The notes under the pieces were generated by a model, which saw only the letters and a list, made by a program, of their open reading frames with translations, did no database searches and was not told the origin of the DNA. The position numbers and the translations under genes were made by a program. Source: Argopecten irradians (Eukaryota; Mollusca; Bivalvia; Pectinida; Pectinidae). Taken from it: a stretch of 64,000 nt of DNA. Below, piece by piece: positions 1-12,900 of this stretch. Position 1 is the stretch's first letter. Every line of letters starts with the position of its first letter. The stretch covers positions 8,990,383-9,054,382 of the forward strand of contig NC_091139.1 of NCBI RefSeq assembly GCF_041381155.1. Direction: 5' to 3'.

Positions 1-147
1 GGCTGAGGTCAAAACCTGGATTCATTGGACCAAGAAAATTATATTGACCGAGGACGAAGTCCCTGTCACCACCTCTGCATCAGTCACCTCCCCAAGATCA
101 AGTCAATGGCGTCTAAACAAAGTTTTGCAAAATTGGCTAAGGCTTCC

Positions 148-150
<3 letters not shown>

Positions 151-187
<37 letters not shown>

Positions 188-204
188 TCAACCAAAAATG
201 GAGC

Positions 205-245
<41 letters not shown>

Positions 246-262
246 TCAACCAAAATCATGGA
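151..262. repeat. Duplicated (AG)16 microsatellite
   Basis: Two (AG)16 tracts (151-182 and 209-240) are each followed by the same flank (tggatcaaccaaaa, then ggagcag), so the microsatellite and its flank were duplicated as one unit of about 58 bp. Open frames across it only read Arg-Glu repeats and are not taken as genes. Confidence 0.9.
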
Positions 263-373
263 GCAGAATAAAGCGCTTGACAGACAAAACAACTTATGAA
301 TTTACAGGCAATACAGACAAAATTCAATAGAAATGCGTTTTAGAGAAATGCAATTAAAATTATTTGTTTGGGT

Positions 374-459
374 CTAAAGTACCTGGCGAGATTACATATA
401 GATAGCAAGGGATACTCTAAAGTACCTGGCGAGATTACATATAGATAGCAAGGGATACT
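374..459. repeat. 43-bp tandem duplication, two copies
   Basis: Units 374-416 and 417-459 are identical, starting ctaaagtacctggcgag and ending gggatact. Perfect identity suggests a recent duplication. No gene is seen around it. Confidence 0.9.
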
Positions 460-830
460 CTAGAACGATAAGTTTTTGAAAAAAAATAAAAGATAGACGT
501 CTTTTAAAACCAGAATGAGAAACTACAAACAGCTGAGCTTCCCTGGTTCAATGATCATATCATATCTATATATTAAATAATCAATTATCTACCAGCGATT
601 TATGTTACAACTAATACATGATGCTATCATATTTAACCTTTGAAAAAGAGAAGATACCTACAGTGAGAAAGAATATTATGAAAAATGTGAGAGAAAGTTT
701 CTCCCATAACTTTAATTCTATCTTTATGATATGGTTATCAAGAGATTTTCGTGTACATTTAGGGGAGCTAACTACCACATTTTGCCTCTTACGCTGCTGT
801 CATAAAAGTGGGAGTCAATAATGTGACTTT

Positions 831-890
831 TTATACTTTAAATAAGCTTTGGAAGTAAGTTTATACTTTAAATAAGCTTTGGAAGTAAGT
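831..890. repeat. 30-bp tandem duplication, two copies
   Basis: Units 831-860 and 861-890 are identical (ttatactttaaataagcttt followed by ggaagtaagt). Each carries a donor-like GTAAGT, but no exon is recognised nearby. From 460 to 1077 there is otherwise only AT-rich sequence in which I see no gene. Confidence 0.85.
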
Positions 891-1077
891 CGAAAATCGA
901 AAGCCTTATGCAACTTATCAAAATCAAAAGAATATGGAGGTGACCAATGGGAGGCACGGTAGGTGTTTCACGATAAACAACTGCTACGAAGTTTATCATA
1001 TGATTTTCCATTGCATATTTATGGGATGAACCAATCTTGTTCACTGTATGTCTACTTATTATATATCTATTACGTAT

Positions 1078-1245
1078 TGCATATTACAGAATTATCTGAA
1101 CTTGTGGTATTATCAAATGCTACTTAATGGGTTTATGAGCGTAACGTCAAAGGTTTTTTTGGAGAAAACGACGTAATATTTATCCGCAAAGAAATGACGT
1201 CACAATCGATACCTACATGCACTGTAAATGTCCCTGTAATATCCA
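1078..1245. mobile_element. CRE-bearing MITE, copy 1 (decayed)
   Basis: One of six dispersed copies of a short palindromic element. The ends read tgcatattacaga... and ...ctgtaatatcca, as inverted repeats. The right arm has TGACGTCA at 1195-1202 followed by caatcgatacctac, shared with the other copies at 11.4, 30.3, 34.7, 44.1 and 45.7 kb. No coding capacity, as expected of a non-autonomous DNA transposon derivative. The left arm is worn. Confidence 0.7.
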
Positions 1246-2659
1246 AAGACGAAATGACTTATTTAATGTAGTATATGTCTGCTACAACAATATGTTTCAT
1301 TTTTGTTGGTAAATCAAAATTCAGTGCTGACAGAAATATATGAAGATAATTACTTTGTGCATCCACAACTAGTAACAAATGTTGCTATAAACACACGCAG
1401 CCTTTCGGCAAAACTCTATAAAAACTAAAACAAATGACACTATTATTACTAATAATCAGTTTAATAGCTCTTAGCGGTGAACAGCTAACAATGAAACATT
1501 ATAAATAAAATAACAAACAAAAAAACGTGGCATCTGTGGCTTAACAACTTTTACATATGTACACAGAAATAATTGGAAGATTAATAAACTGATAAATACG
1601 CGTAAATAGCACATGTTAGCCTGGCCTATAAATCGTAGCCTTTATCCTGTTTTTACTACAGTAGAACGTTACAAACAATTATATCTGCTGTCACTATTGG
1701 ATATTTTTAAAGACTGTCCCCTATTGGATACGCTTGTAAAGAAGATGATTTATTTTGGATACGTCTTTTTTTCTCAAGTGAAAAATATATATTTTTCTGA
1801 TCGTCTCTCCCCCTCAAGCCAATGGTATATACGTAGTGCGATACCATCCCTGAAACACATCTTCGCAAAGTTAATCATCCCTCTAATACTGGTAATTTCA
1901 TTTTTGTATGCTAGATGAATTGTGACATTTTTATTGCGACAAAATGAATTAAGCCCTAGAAACAAATTGAAAAAGAACTAACGAACGAGGTAGAACATTT
2001 ATACGAATGAGTAAGTCCTTTGTAGATAAGAACATTTGTATTCATGACTCGTACATTCTTTTACCTCATTTAAACGATTCATTAAATAAAGTTTTGTACG
2101 CTTTGCCTTTGCATTAAGCTCAGCAAATATAGTGAGTGGGACGACTAGTTTGGGTGTTGTCTGTGTAAGATATATCGATTATGGACCTTTGCCGGGGTTC
2201 ATACGGTGCTATATACCAACCCGGTGTTGAACTAAATAATGACCGTAGTGCGCAGTCGAGGTCAATAGTTGATATTCTACTTGGACGGTACAACACCATA
2301 TTGACCGAAACAGCGGTCTTTACATTAGTTATGATAATTATTTCAAAAAGTAGGATACGTGCAAGAAGAATGACTGGATTACATCTAAATATCGCCCTTC
2401 ACATGACAGTGTAATAAGCAAATGAGAGAATAGTTCATTATGAATATTCTTCATGCATTTCTTTAATATTTAATATGAAGCCAACCTTTTATTCAAAAAT
2501 CATATCTAATATAAAAAACTTAATATCTTTGTTTCGGTCTTGTGGTAAAGGATCGGCTCACAAAAAATAAAAAGTTTCATAAAATCTCATATGAACTGTG
2601 TGGTACGTAGTTCGGTGTCTTTGGGAGGGTGTTTCAGTGAGAGAATACTATAATATAAG
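1246..2659. other. Intergenic, no gene recognised
   Basis: AT-rich sequence. Open frames up to about 100 codons occur (for instance 1613-1918 and 2181-2414), but none shows a domain, a signal peptide with flanking splice sites, or a codon pattern that persuades me. Confidence 0.5.
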
Positions 2660-3146
2660 ACTCTTTCATATGTGGATATGAAGGATAGGGATATTCTACC
2701 CGAGGGTCACAAAATGTAGTAAAACCCCAGGCTTGCCGAGGGTTTTACAACATTTTGTGATCCTGAGGGTAGAATATCCCTATCCTTCATATCCACTTAT
2801 GAAAGAGTATTTTTTCTTTCATACCTCGACGTTTTATTGCAATTTTACAATTATAATATCCCGCCATTTTGAAATAAATTCGAAGAAATCCACGACTGAA
2901 AGTTTATTTTTTATACATGAAAAATTACGTGATGCTTTTAACAGAAATTCCGTTGTTTGCATCTTTTACAGTAAAACCAGTCAAGTTTGTGAAAAAAAGT
3001 GTTAAAATTTTTACCGAGGAAATAGAAATTTTGTTGAAGCCGTGACGTCACGAGGCTTTATTGCATGGGTAGCCATGCAATACAGCCTCAGGCGACATAA
3101 ATGTATTGCCCAAGACCAGCCTTTATTACACGTGTAGGTATGAAAG
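2660..3146. mobile_element. Composite fold-back element, copy 1
   Basis: Positions 2660-2727 and 2740-2808 form a long hairpin: the left arm runs actctttcatatgtggatat..., the right arm ends atccacttatgaaagagt, and the loop is about 12 nt. Directly after it, 2816-3145 is bounded by inverted ends ctttcatacct and aggtatgaaag and holds a CRE-like gtgacgtcacgaggc (about 3043) and a second small hairpin (ttgcatgg / ccatgcaa, about 3061-3081). The same two-part arrangement recurs at 15945-16291, so this is a repeat family and not a gene terminator. No transposase frame is seen. Confidence 0.75.
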
Positions 3147-4842
3147 ACCATAGTATGCTATCTTCCAACTCTGTTTATACAGTGTGTAAATATATACGGA
3201 GGAGTTGTAGATTGGTTTTTCAAACCATCGGTAATTCTGATATGTTGTAACCTATATTGTGCATTAGAAAGTTAGAAGTCACTAGTTTTGTCATTTTTCA
3301 CATTTACATCGGAAAATGAACTTTTTTCTGATGTGAGCCTGATCATCACCTGGTGTTTAATTCCGTGCCACCAGATGGCGCGCCTTAAGTGAAAGTGTTT
3401 TATTTATAACACCTCGAGCTATGGATAATGATTAAAATGTCAAAACAATGTAGCAAGCTAATATCCTCTCACAAACTCACAATAAAGTTTATCTTCGACG
3501 AATTTTATTTCTTTGTTTTAGAATTACTTTGTTTTTAATGACATATAGATAATACAACATTGCTTATCGTAGCAGGAAATACTGAAAAAAATCGCATATT
3601 CACTTCCTTTCTTTCGAGATCGGATAGTGTGAAACAGAAAGTGGTTTATCTAAGTTCTAAAGAAGCGAATGCCTTATTTCCTTGACTCATAAATCTCCTC
3701 TCCGTAACAAAGCATTGTCTAGTCACTGGTGTAATATTAAAAAAACCCAATATATATTCAGGCAGGTAATAACAGAAGTGCAAAATCTATGAACAAAAAT
3801 GTTTTTTTTTTATCTATTTGTTACTATTATCTTACCATTTTTGTTAGCATGGTCATATCATAAAAACGAACACAAAGCCTTTTGTCATTTTTTTTTTTTT
3901 TTAACGTTTAAAAAAATGTATTCGTCATTATAATGAGTTACATGACCGCGTTCTTAATCTGATAAACGAGTGTTTAGGATTATCGTACAATCGACCGAAA
4001 ACGCATTTTAATTTAATAACATCTTATTTCTCACTAAACGCTTTATCTTTGAGCTGTTCAAGTCGCACTTTAACTGATTAATAATTGTTTTTTAAACTAA
4101 TTTTAATAAGTTGTATCTTAAATAAATAAATATTTCTCATGGTTATTGATAAATCTTTGGAGTTCCGAAACTGAACGGAAGGATGAAACAAGCAACAAAA
4201 ACCAGATAACTTCAAGAGACCAATTATTGTTTTAATGCTTCTGAAGTGTTAGAGAAAGTGTTAAAAATTATACAACATGTGATTACTTCCGAATGTTTGT
4301 TTAGTATCAAATTGTCAACAAATATTACTTTCTGGAAACAGCTGGCCAATGCACGACACTATCACAAAATCCACATTACATTTATTATTCAGGATTATAG
4401 CCATATGTCGCTACAGAACTGTACACGTTCGTTTGTCTTGGGAGTGTAAAATACTCCGGCTACATTATACAACAATGCGTCATAAAACAATTATGTCTTT
4501 GATGCTTGCGATCGCGACACATTTGTGACTCATGTATATGCAAAAAAAATCAAATTGTTCAAAAATATCACAACACGGGTTATTATATTCATAAATATGT
4601 AAAACATGTAAAAAATTATATAATATGGTATCAGATTGAATCTATAGTTGGAATGTCATCATGGTGCATTCTAAGCCGAAGTATTCGAGCGACGGGAACT
4701 GAGCATAATACAATCAATGGTATATGTTTACACGTAATTGATTTCGGTTACGCTCCATTTAACACAGTTACAGTTAGCATGCAATTTATAGATTTATCTA
4801 CAATTCACAATACCAATCACCATGGAAACAAAAACACGGAAA
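3147..4842. other. Intergenic, no gene recognised
   Basis: AT-rich sequence with homopolymer T and A runs (about 3801 and 3886-3903). I see no exon with paired splice sites and no domain pattern. The right end is presumably the 3' flank of the minus-strand gene that stops at 4843; I see no clear polyadenylation signal close to that stop. Confidence 0.45.
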
Positions 4843-5265
4843 CTAGCCTCGATATCGATTATCCACCACCAACCCAGCCCCGAGGTTTCCATTGTTGATA
4901 TTTAAATTGATTCCTAGCGCGTGTTTAACATGTTTCAAGTAGGATTGTCCAGACTTGCCGCTACCTATTATAATTACAATAAAGCCATCGTGGTTATATA
5001 TAACTAATGTCCGTCCTGTTACATAGTCCTGGCCAAGCACCGAGTCGCATCCTTTTACACAGGAAAACAATCCACAGCGCAACGAAAATTTAAATACAGA
5101 AATAGATCGTGTGTTGAAAATGACATTTGTAATTGTTTCCACAACAGTTGAAGCTTCGTCCCAAGTTTCCGATGATTTTAAAATCTCTCCTTCACAGTTT
5201 GATATAAGAATGCTTTGGATGTTTGGGAAACTGGTCAGTATGTCAAAGGCTGTTTGGTAATCCAT
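4843..5265 (-). CDS. Small roadblock/LC7-like protein (tentative), 140 aa
   Basis: Single coding exon on the minus strand. The start is taken at MDYQTAFDILTS (5265), the first ATG in the long frame; the frame itself opens 16 codons earlier at a TTG directly preceded by a stop. The protein has a hydrophobic strand with a turn (ILISNCEGEILKSS), a helix (STVVETITNVIFN), then two strand-rich segments ending GRTLVIYNHDGFIVIII. That order and spacing is what the roadblock/LC7 (profilin-like) fold shows in dynein light chain roadblock and LAMTOR subunits; 140 aa is somewhat longer than those (about 96-125 aa). The tail, with GSGKSGQSYLKHVKHALG, is not part of the family pattern. A likely acceptor (tttatacag) lies 5' of the exon at about 5322, and a short upstream ATG frame of six codons would precede the main start. 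Family assignment is by pattern only. Confidence 0.5.
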   Translation of the reverse strand: MDYQTAFDILTSFPNIQSILISNCEGEILKSSETWDEASTVVETITNVIFNTRSISVFKFSLRCGLFSCVKGCDSVLGQDYVTGRTLVIYNHDGFIVIIIGSGKSGQSYLKHVKHALGINLNINNGNLGAGLVVDNRYRG

Positions 5266-5762
5266 TTGGTCAGCTTTGGTCAGCTCAGTCGATTCGTCAA
5301 GTTTTCTCAGCAATCATTCTGTATAAATTGTAAATGCATTAAGATTATTATACATACATCGTAATTTTCGTTACAGAGATAAGAACAAGCAAAATATCGC
5401 TCTAATTAATACGAAAGTATTACATATTTATTACACAAGATTATTTTATCTTATAAAATATCAAATTATCGCTGAAACATGTCCGCCAGATAAAAAATCG
5501 CAAAAAACACCAATTAAATAATGTAATTATAGTGACTCTTGCTCATGCTAAAATAAACACAAACATATGCATATAACACTTTTACTGTACAATGTACACA
5601 TTTTATTATATGAAATAAAGCAAAATATTTCATTAGCAAATTAAACTTATTGGTACAAGCATAATGATTAGGTCTTACTGTTTAACTAAATCACAATGTG
5701 ATGTGAATAAGTAATTTCTTTATAATATCTATCAGTACGATACTAGTAATAATATACTCACC

Positions 5763-5916
5763 CTGTCAGAGTCGGCTATCGATACTATCTGATTTCGATT
5801 TCAGATTGCGCCTGACTCCGCGGTATTGATTTGTTGTATGTGTGTGTGTCGTTGCAGTGATGAAATGAACAGCTGTCTATTGCGTCGAGGCTATTGACAA
5901 CACGTGCTTTATACCC
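5763..5916 (-). promoter_or_regulatory. TATA promoter and non-coding first exon for the 4.8-5.3 kb gene
   Basis: On the minus strand a TATAAA (5913-5908) is followed at once by an E-box CACGTG (about 5905-5900). About 115 nt further on, a strong donor, CTGACAGG|gtgagtatatt, ends a stretch with no ATG (exon end about 5763). This suits a transcription start near 5880, a non-coding exon, then an intron to the acceptor near 5322. The assignment rests on position, consensus and the absence of any other gene here. Confidence 0.45.
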
Positions 5917-5929
5917 TTGAACTTTGCGC

Positions 5930-7599
5930 TGTTACGGCACCGGAGAAATATATCACTTACTTTGAAATAAGATAAGTCAATTGCCACTTTGACTTTTGAC
6001 CTGAATAACTACAAAGACATTAGTGAACTTGCGGACATTTACTTATAGAGCAAAAATACAATGATACACACGATATATAGAAGAAGATAGTGTTATCTTA
6101 ATCAGAATATTTACATATACGGAACATCCTTATCTACTTTTTACCAAACACCTTTACAGTTAAGCGTTTACGCAATGTCTAAGAAGACTATTCTTGATAA
6201 TGGTAGAGATATGGCGATTACATCTATGTTTAAATTTGAAGATCTTTGATTAGAAGATGTGTACACGTACAATGTATTAGTACGTATATAGTAAATCAGG
6301 TTAGCCCAGTGTCCCTTTGTCGTCAGACATCAGACTGGCAGATAGACGTCTGGTATCGACATCAGCCAAGCACCTGTCAGATTGTCTAAGTCTTGTGTCG
6401 GGGTCAAGAGAAATCCAGACTAACCAGTCAGAAGTGAGGGAGAGAAGACAAAAAATAGATATTTATACTGTTTTGATGAAATCTGCATAATAATAGAACC
6501 TAATTCAAATCATGATGTGATAACGTACTTAGCAGATTTGCTCAAATCTATGGAGATGATTTTTACCTACAAATGGATCTCTAAAGTATTCATTCATATA
6601 GTATCATGTGAAATCAAAACGACCAAACATTGACTTCAATTTATCTATTTGTACAATTTCTATTATAAGTAAACACATGGCAAGTGTGTACTTCCGGAGA
6701 ATAGAATTAAAAAAATACTACTAATAAAAAGCATAATGAATAATGCGATATCTTTTAATAATGCTGCATTTGTTGATAGTTCCTTCAGCATCATAAACAA
6801 TTTAGATGATGCGTAGATTTAAGAACATGTTTTAATGAAACAGTGAAGACATTATGTAGAGGCGTAGTCCCTGTGTCATCTCTTAAAACAATACACGGAT
6901 CGCGCGCAGGGGAAGTAACTCGAATATAGTAGAACAACTTTGAAGCCATCTGTAGAAGGTTGATGCGTCACCGTTGATGGCCATCCCAATATACTGCTAT
7001 ACAAAATCCGTTTGCAATAATAAACCAGTTATGTTTATACATATAGCAGTAACGATGCACGACCGGGCAAGTGTCCGAGAAAGAAAAATAAATTGACAGA
7101 TACTGTAGCAAAAATCCGAAATAAAACCGCTCATCAATGGTAGATGTAATGAAGTAAAATTGAACAAGTCTATATCACGGGATTCAAGTGGAAAGACAAA
7201 CCACTTTGGATCAACTTATTGAAGGAAGCAACAATTATATTAGCGTGAAACAAACCAATACACAGTAACTGGCCGGGACAGTTACAGAGAGAGTGTCGTA
7301 TACAGCTCGTGCACGACCGTTGACGATGGTGTAAGGCAGATCGATTTTCATCGAAACTTCGTATACAAAACACAATCTGTGCATGTTACAGTCGAAGGCA
7401 CAATAGACACACGGTGTAGGGGTTTGTTAATAAAAAAAATGAGATGTAGTTTTAATTTTATACATAATTATTTAATTCACCTATTTATTAATTTTAATTT
7501 AGATTTATTTACTTACTTATTTATTTGTTTTTGTATTGTATGTTGTAATGACTGGTAATACAAAAGTTAGCTAGATAGGATCCTGTTTAAGGTATAAAT
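5930..7599. other. Intergenic, no gene recognised
   Basis: AT-rich sequence without a convincing exon. A 67-codon minus-strand frame at 7170-7373 is Cys-rich but has no splice context and is not called. Confidence 0.4.
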
Positions 7600-7604
7600 A
7601 TCTT

Positions 7605-8062
7605 TCTTGTGTACAAACGTATATTTATTTTATATAAATGAATTTTTATTTCTTATGTCAAATGTATTTTTATTTTGTACAAATGTATTTTTTGTGTGTA
7701 CAAATGTATTTAATTTTGCATATATGTATTTTTGTTTCTTGTGTACAAATGATTTTTTTTTATTTTGTAGAAATGTATTTTATTTTGTGCAGATGTATTT
7801 TCATTCCTGTATGCAAATGTATTTTCGTTTTGTACAAATGTATTTTTCTATTTTGTGTACAAATGTATTTTACTTTCTTGTGTACAAATGTATTTGATGT
7901 TATACGAATGTAATTTTTCTTTCTTGTGTACAAATGCATTTTACTTTCTTGTGTATAAATGTATTTTTTCTTTCTTGTGTACAAATGTATTTTACTTTTT
8001 TTGTGTACAAATGTTTTTTTTATTTTGTACAAAAGCATTTTTAATTTGTACAAATGTTAACT
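7605..8062. repeat. Degenerate minisatellite (ttcttgtgtacaaatgtatt)
   Basis: About 16 imperfect copies of a 25-33 bp unit of the form tttctttcttgtgtacaaatgtatttt. Units vary in the T-run and in single bases, so the array is old. Frames on both strands run through it (repeating V-Q-M-Y-F or H-L-Y-T-R-K) only because the unit lacks stops; they are not genes. Confidence 0.85.
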
Positions 8063-9930
8063 CTTAATGACCCTTCTAAAACCCGGGTGTTGTTTTGTTG
8101 GGTACCACACACCGAGAACAGACACAAAGACACCGCGTAAATATCAAAATAAAACAATATAGTTCGCGTTGTCATAAATTTGCCGTTAATGTTGCACATC
8201 AACTCGGCCAAATTAGCAATATATATTGATTTGTAAGCTTAGACATCGGATTAGCCTTTAGTTCTGTTTAATTACCCACCATGGCTGTGTAGCTTCATTC
8301 AGCATGGCGAGATTTTAGCCCGAAACATGTCATAGTATATCTCGTTAATGTAAGATATATGTGTAAAAGCTTAAGCATGTATTATCCTTTGGCTACAATA
8401 TTCAAATACTGATTTATAGTGCGTTAATACAATACGGAGTATAAAGCTTGATCCATCGTCTTGACATGTGTAAACTAAGCATACATTGTGAACACCATAG
8501 TTTGTGCTGACTGTTTAATGTTTTGGATCGAGTATTTTATATACTTTTCCAGATGTTGATTGTGAGAGGGCCCCAAACCTCTGGCGAGTCGATGTTCTCG
8601 TAGATTCACTTGTTCCCTAGACGGCCTTTTGATTAAGACATATCTGTCCAATTTTTATCCTGCTACATTGATTACCGATATTTGTCTATTTGGTTCCCAG
8701 TAGAAATAAGAAATCCCTGACCGGCATGTATCGTTGGATGACTACGGCGCCTGTTTGTTGTGTATGTTGGCTTGTTGGCGTCAGTATGTACTGTATAGCG
8801 TAACAAAAATTGTCCAGGATGAAAATAAGAACATAGATTAACCATTATCTCGATATGTTTTGTTTTAGCTTGTTTGTTGTTATTTTCATCCCTTTCGTTG
8901 TCATTTTTTTCGGCAACGTTATGAATTTTACCGGACTGAAACGTGGCGTTTATCGAGTAACTCCAGCTGTATTACATTATTTAATCAAACGACTATTCAA
9001 TGTGAATGGTTATCAAAAGTTTGTGTATTAAAACATAGGCGACTAAATTACCATCGCACAGTTTTTCATTTTGCACAAAATTAAAATTATTTGTCTGCAT
9101 GTACTGACGTACTTGTTTTGGATAAAAGTTAAATAGTTACCTCATTTTAAGAACAGTGCGGAGTCTATCTTTTATATGAAGCCCCTAACATCACTGACGA
9201 GCCCTGTCCCTTTTATTACATCAAGAGTCCCTTACTGAACATTATGATGTCCGTACAATCGCTCAATGCATTTTTAAAACGATTACTTTTTGTAATGATG
9301 ATTTACAGTTACGATGATTTTTGTAACTGAAGAAAAATGCTGACTCACCTGCTTCTGTTTTTGATAGAGAAAAATACCATTTGTTAGCGGTGTAGCATCT
9401 TTAAAGAGATATTTGATTGTATGTTATTGTAATATCTGCGTTGCAGGCCCGGTTTCAGTAATACAGAAATATGTCCAAGTGAATCCAATCAAATAACATT
9501 GGTAGCTGATAAATTAACTTTGACTTGAAGATAGATAAGATCTGACGGTATGGCTATTAAATTATTTCAAAATTATAAGTAAGCCTATAAAATGATAGCC
9601 ATTTTAGCCTTGTAGTCGATACAAATATTGTTTGTACGGTAACCATGACGTTTGGGGCACTCTGCATGTAGCAGCATGTGTAGGAAGATAAGGGTTTGAG
9701 AGCACTAGAGCAAAGTAGACACCGAATTCACCAGCAATATTTCTCATCATTATCGATTCTAAACAAGGCATCGTCAGCCACAAATAACATCAGTCATCAA
9801 AATTTATTTATTAGGGGTTAGCTGTGGGTTGTAATGGTAACGCTGGTTTTAACTGGTGTAAGTGCCTCCTAGACTGTGTGGTATGATGTTATTGATGATC
9901 ACAGACGCCGACAACACATCACGCAATACT
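8063..9930. other. Intergenic, 5' flank of the lectin gene
   Basis: AT-rich sequence with no gene recognised. A TATAAAA at 9586-9592 lies about 340 bp before the lectin start codon and could serve a promoter with a long leader, but there is no further support. Confidence 0.4.
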
Positions 9931-12900
9931 ATGGCGGCTATACTTCAACTCACCATTGTTCTAACCAGTGCAAGCTTGTGTGTCGGTGAGTCCATTTTTT
10001 TATTCTATAAAAAACAAGCCATATTTTTTTTTTTGGGAAAACAGTTGTAACAATGTAATTTCTATCAAAGTTGTAATGATCACATTTTGTGAAGTCAAAT
10101 AATTATATAGATATTAATGATAAAATGCATAAACATCTATAATATCCGTGATGCTATCAATTGATAATGACCGTGCATTTTGAAGTTGAAATAAAAAGTA
10201 AACAACAATTTTAGTCGTAAAAGAATCTTCAGAATGGTTAAAGAAATTTGGCGCAGGTTGTTAATTGTTCGAACGTATTTTGAATGAAGATATCTTGATA
10301 TCTTACAGGCACGAGTATGACAAAAGAAGGGTGTACTTTGGGCTGGACCCATTACAAACACTTTTGTTACCAGTTCAATCCTCATCCAGTCCAGTTTGTG
10401 ACGGCTAAGGAGATCTGCAGCACAAAGGATGCACAACTAGTCAGTATCTGGAACTTCGCCGAGGAGGAATTCATACTGAAGGAACTTTGGCAGGTAAGTG
10501 ATATCAGAATATGGAACGTCCCCGAGAAAGAGTTTATATTAAGAAGGTACGTATTATCAGAATATTAAATGTCGCCGAGGAAGGGTTTATACTGAGGAGG
10601 TACAGTACGTTTTACCAGAATTTTGAACGTCGCCGAGGAAGAGTCTATATTAAGAAGGTACGTATTATCATAAAAAATGGAATGTCGCCGAGGAAGAGCT
10701 TATACTGAGGAGGTACAGTACAGTGTACGTATTATCAGTATCTAAAAACGTCGCCGAAGATGAGTTCATGCTGAAGAGGTACGTATTATCAGGATCCAGA
10801 ACGTCGCCGAGGATGAGTTTATACTGAGGAGGTACGTTTTATCAGAAAAATGGAATGTCGGCGAGGAAGTGTTTATACTGATATGCAAATACAGAAAAGG
10901 CTTTCAAATCAATATATAATGCTTCATAAACCCAACAGAAATCGAGAATAATGTTAATAATATAATTGCAATATTTCGGTGTGGCATTAATTACACTTTA
11001 ATTTTCGTGCTTATACTTACTTTTGCTATAAATCAAATTCAATTGTCACCCATTTAAATCTTAGCCAATAGTTTAGTTTTTTTTAAATTTCTCGCTAATC
11101 ATTCTTGTATGGCGTCATAATACCCGACGTACAAATCTTTCCGGTTATGTAAAAATGAGACCAATCATCACCAATAGCAATGAGTGTAACATTTTAAATA
11201 TTTATCATATGTCAAAATAGTTACAATTTATCGCGCAATGTTTAGAGCGTGTAAAACAATTTTTGTATTAGAGACACTCTAAGAACATTGGAAATAGTTA
11301 ATTGTGATATATTAAGCTGATGTTTCCAATACTTATTATCTCATGACCCAATTCTGTATTTGCATGTTACAGAGTGATCTGCCCTTGCGGGTAGGTAGGT
11401 ATTGATAATGACGTCATGTAATTGCGAACGTAACGTCTTACTTTTCGGAGAAAACAACGTGAATTGCGCTCACAACACAATCGATACCTATCCGGAAGGG
11501 AGCTAACTCTGTAATATGCAAAGGCCAAATAAATACATTTTTATTAAAATTATTTACAAAAAATTAAATTTAAAATTTATTACTATTGAGTAAACAAGAA
11601 ATGATGCCTTAATAACTCGACCGAACCCAAAGACGAAATCACCACAAGGACAATACAGTACAGTTTTATAAGAATGGACCACAATGCTTACCCATTTCCA
11701 CCATTTTGAGTTGAGTTAATTTACCTGTATCCACCAAAAATATCTTTTATACTAAATTACTTTTTTCATTCAAGGGGACAGACAAGTCTCATCTGTCCTG
11801 GTTGGGTTTTTCTTTCGACCCGGATGATAGGAAACAGCGGTATAATTGGATTGATGGATCTCTGTCAGACTACTTTGATAAAGGTAAGAAGAAATTAAAA
11901 TAATGATAATAAAAAAATAATTCCGATCCCGGGGAAGTCTTTTTTTATTGACTCCCTGTTCATTAACTCATTCGCCATTGTTTCAGCCAATAAGATGACG
12001 AGACTTTTTAAGTTTTACGATATGATAACACATTTTTTCTCATTTTTGGTTTATTTGTAGACCATATTTTATTTTGGTAGAAAGATTGTTTTACATGTAA
12101 TTCCATATGCACATACCTTATTGTTTATATGTGTCGTAATTTTCATACTCACTAAAGAAGAAGAGCGTAATTACCGACATGTTAAGAAGAAGAGCGTAAT
12201 TACCGACATGTTAAGAAATTCATTTGTGTACAATACAAACACTGCATAGGTTTCACAATAACTAACAAAGGTTTAAAATGAGTTTCGGCAGTACTACCAA
12301 AAATCATTGTATCCTCACACAGGAGGAGATTCATTCAACACATATATACTTTTTTCACTCAACCTTATCTACTTTATATATTATTTAACCTTACTGTTTG
12401 TTTGATATATCATTTAAATAAAATCCATGTACACATCTATAGAAACATAGTACCTCTCAACACCATCCACTATCCTCATGATAACTTCACAGATGGTTCA
12501 TGCTCTGGTGCTGAAAATGTGCCTATTATCTCCGATATTTTTGGACAATGCTCTGAACAAACTGTTTGTACTATAATATTTTCTGAACATAACGATATTT
12601 TTTTATTTGGATTATAATTGCTATTTGTAAGTAGCATACAACCACGATTTGGTTTGAAGCTCAAATGTGTGTTTGAGATGAGAGAAAGTTACAATGTGTA
12701 TAACATAGAATATGAGGAATTCACGGCGCAATGAAACTGGAACACAAGTTTAACTGTTGAAAGGGAGGCAACTTCAAGATGACAGGAACATATCTGCCAG
12801 AGGTTCAACACGAGTTACATTTTATTTTGATTTCTTAAATCAATTAAGTTCATTTCAGCACTCTCCGTGATGATATCTTAATACAATTACGGATAGTTTT

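Noticed and set aside
1613-1918. 101-codon plus-strand frame
   Set aside because: No domain, no splice sites in phase, and an opposite-strand frame of similar quality; likely chance.
2660-2808. Hairpin as a transcription terminator
   Set aside because: No gene ends here and the same hairpin recurs at 15945 with shared flanks, so it is a dispersed repeat.
7605-8067. Overlapping frames of 70-97 codons on both strands
   Set aside because: They follow a stop-free minisatellite unit and give only repeated short peptides; no start context or splice sites.
10511-10708. Frame reading R-I-L-N-V-A-E-E-G-F-I-L
   Set aside because: These are tandem copies of the end of lectin exon 2, not an independent gene.
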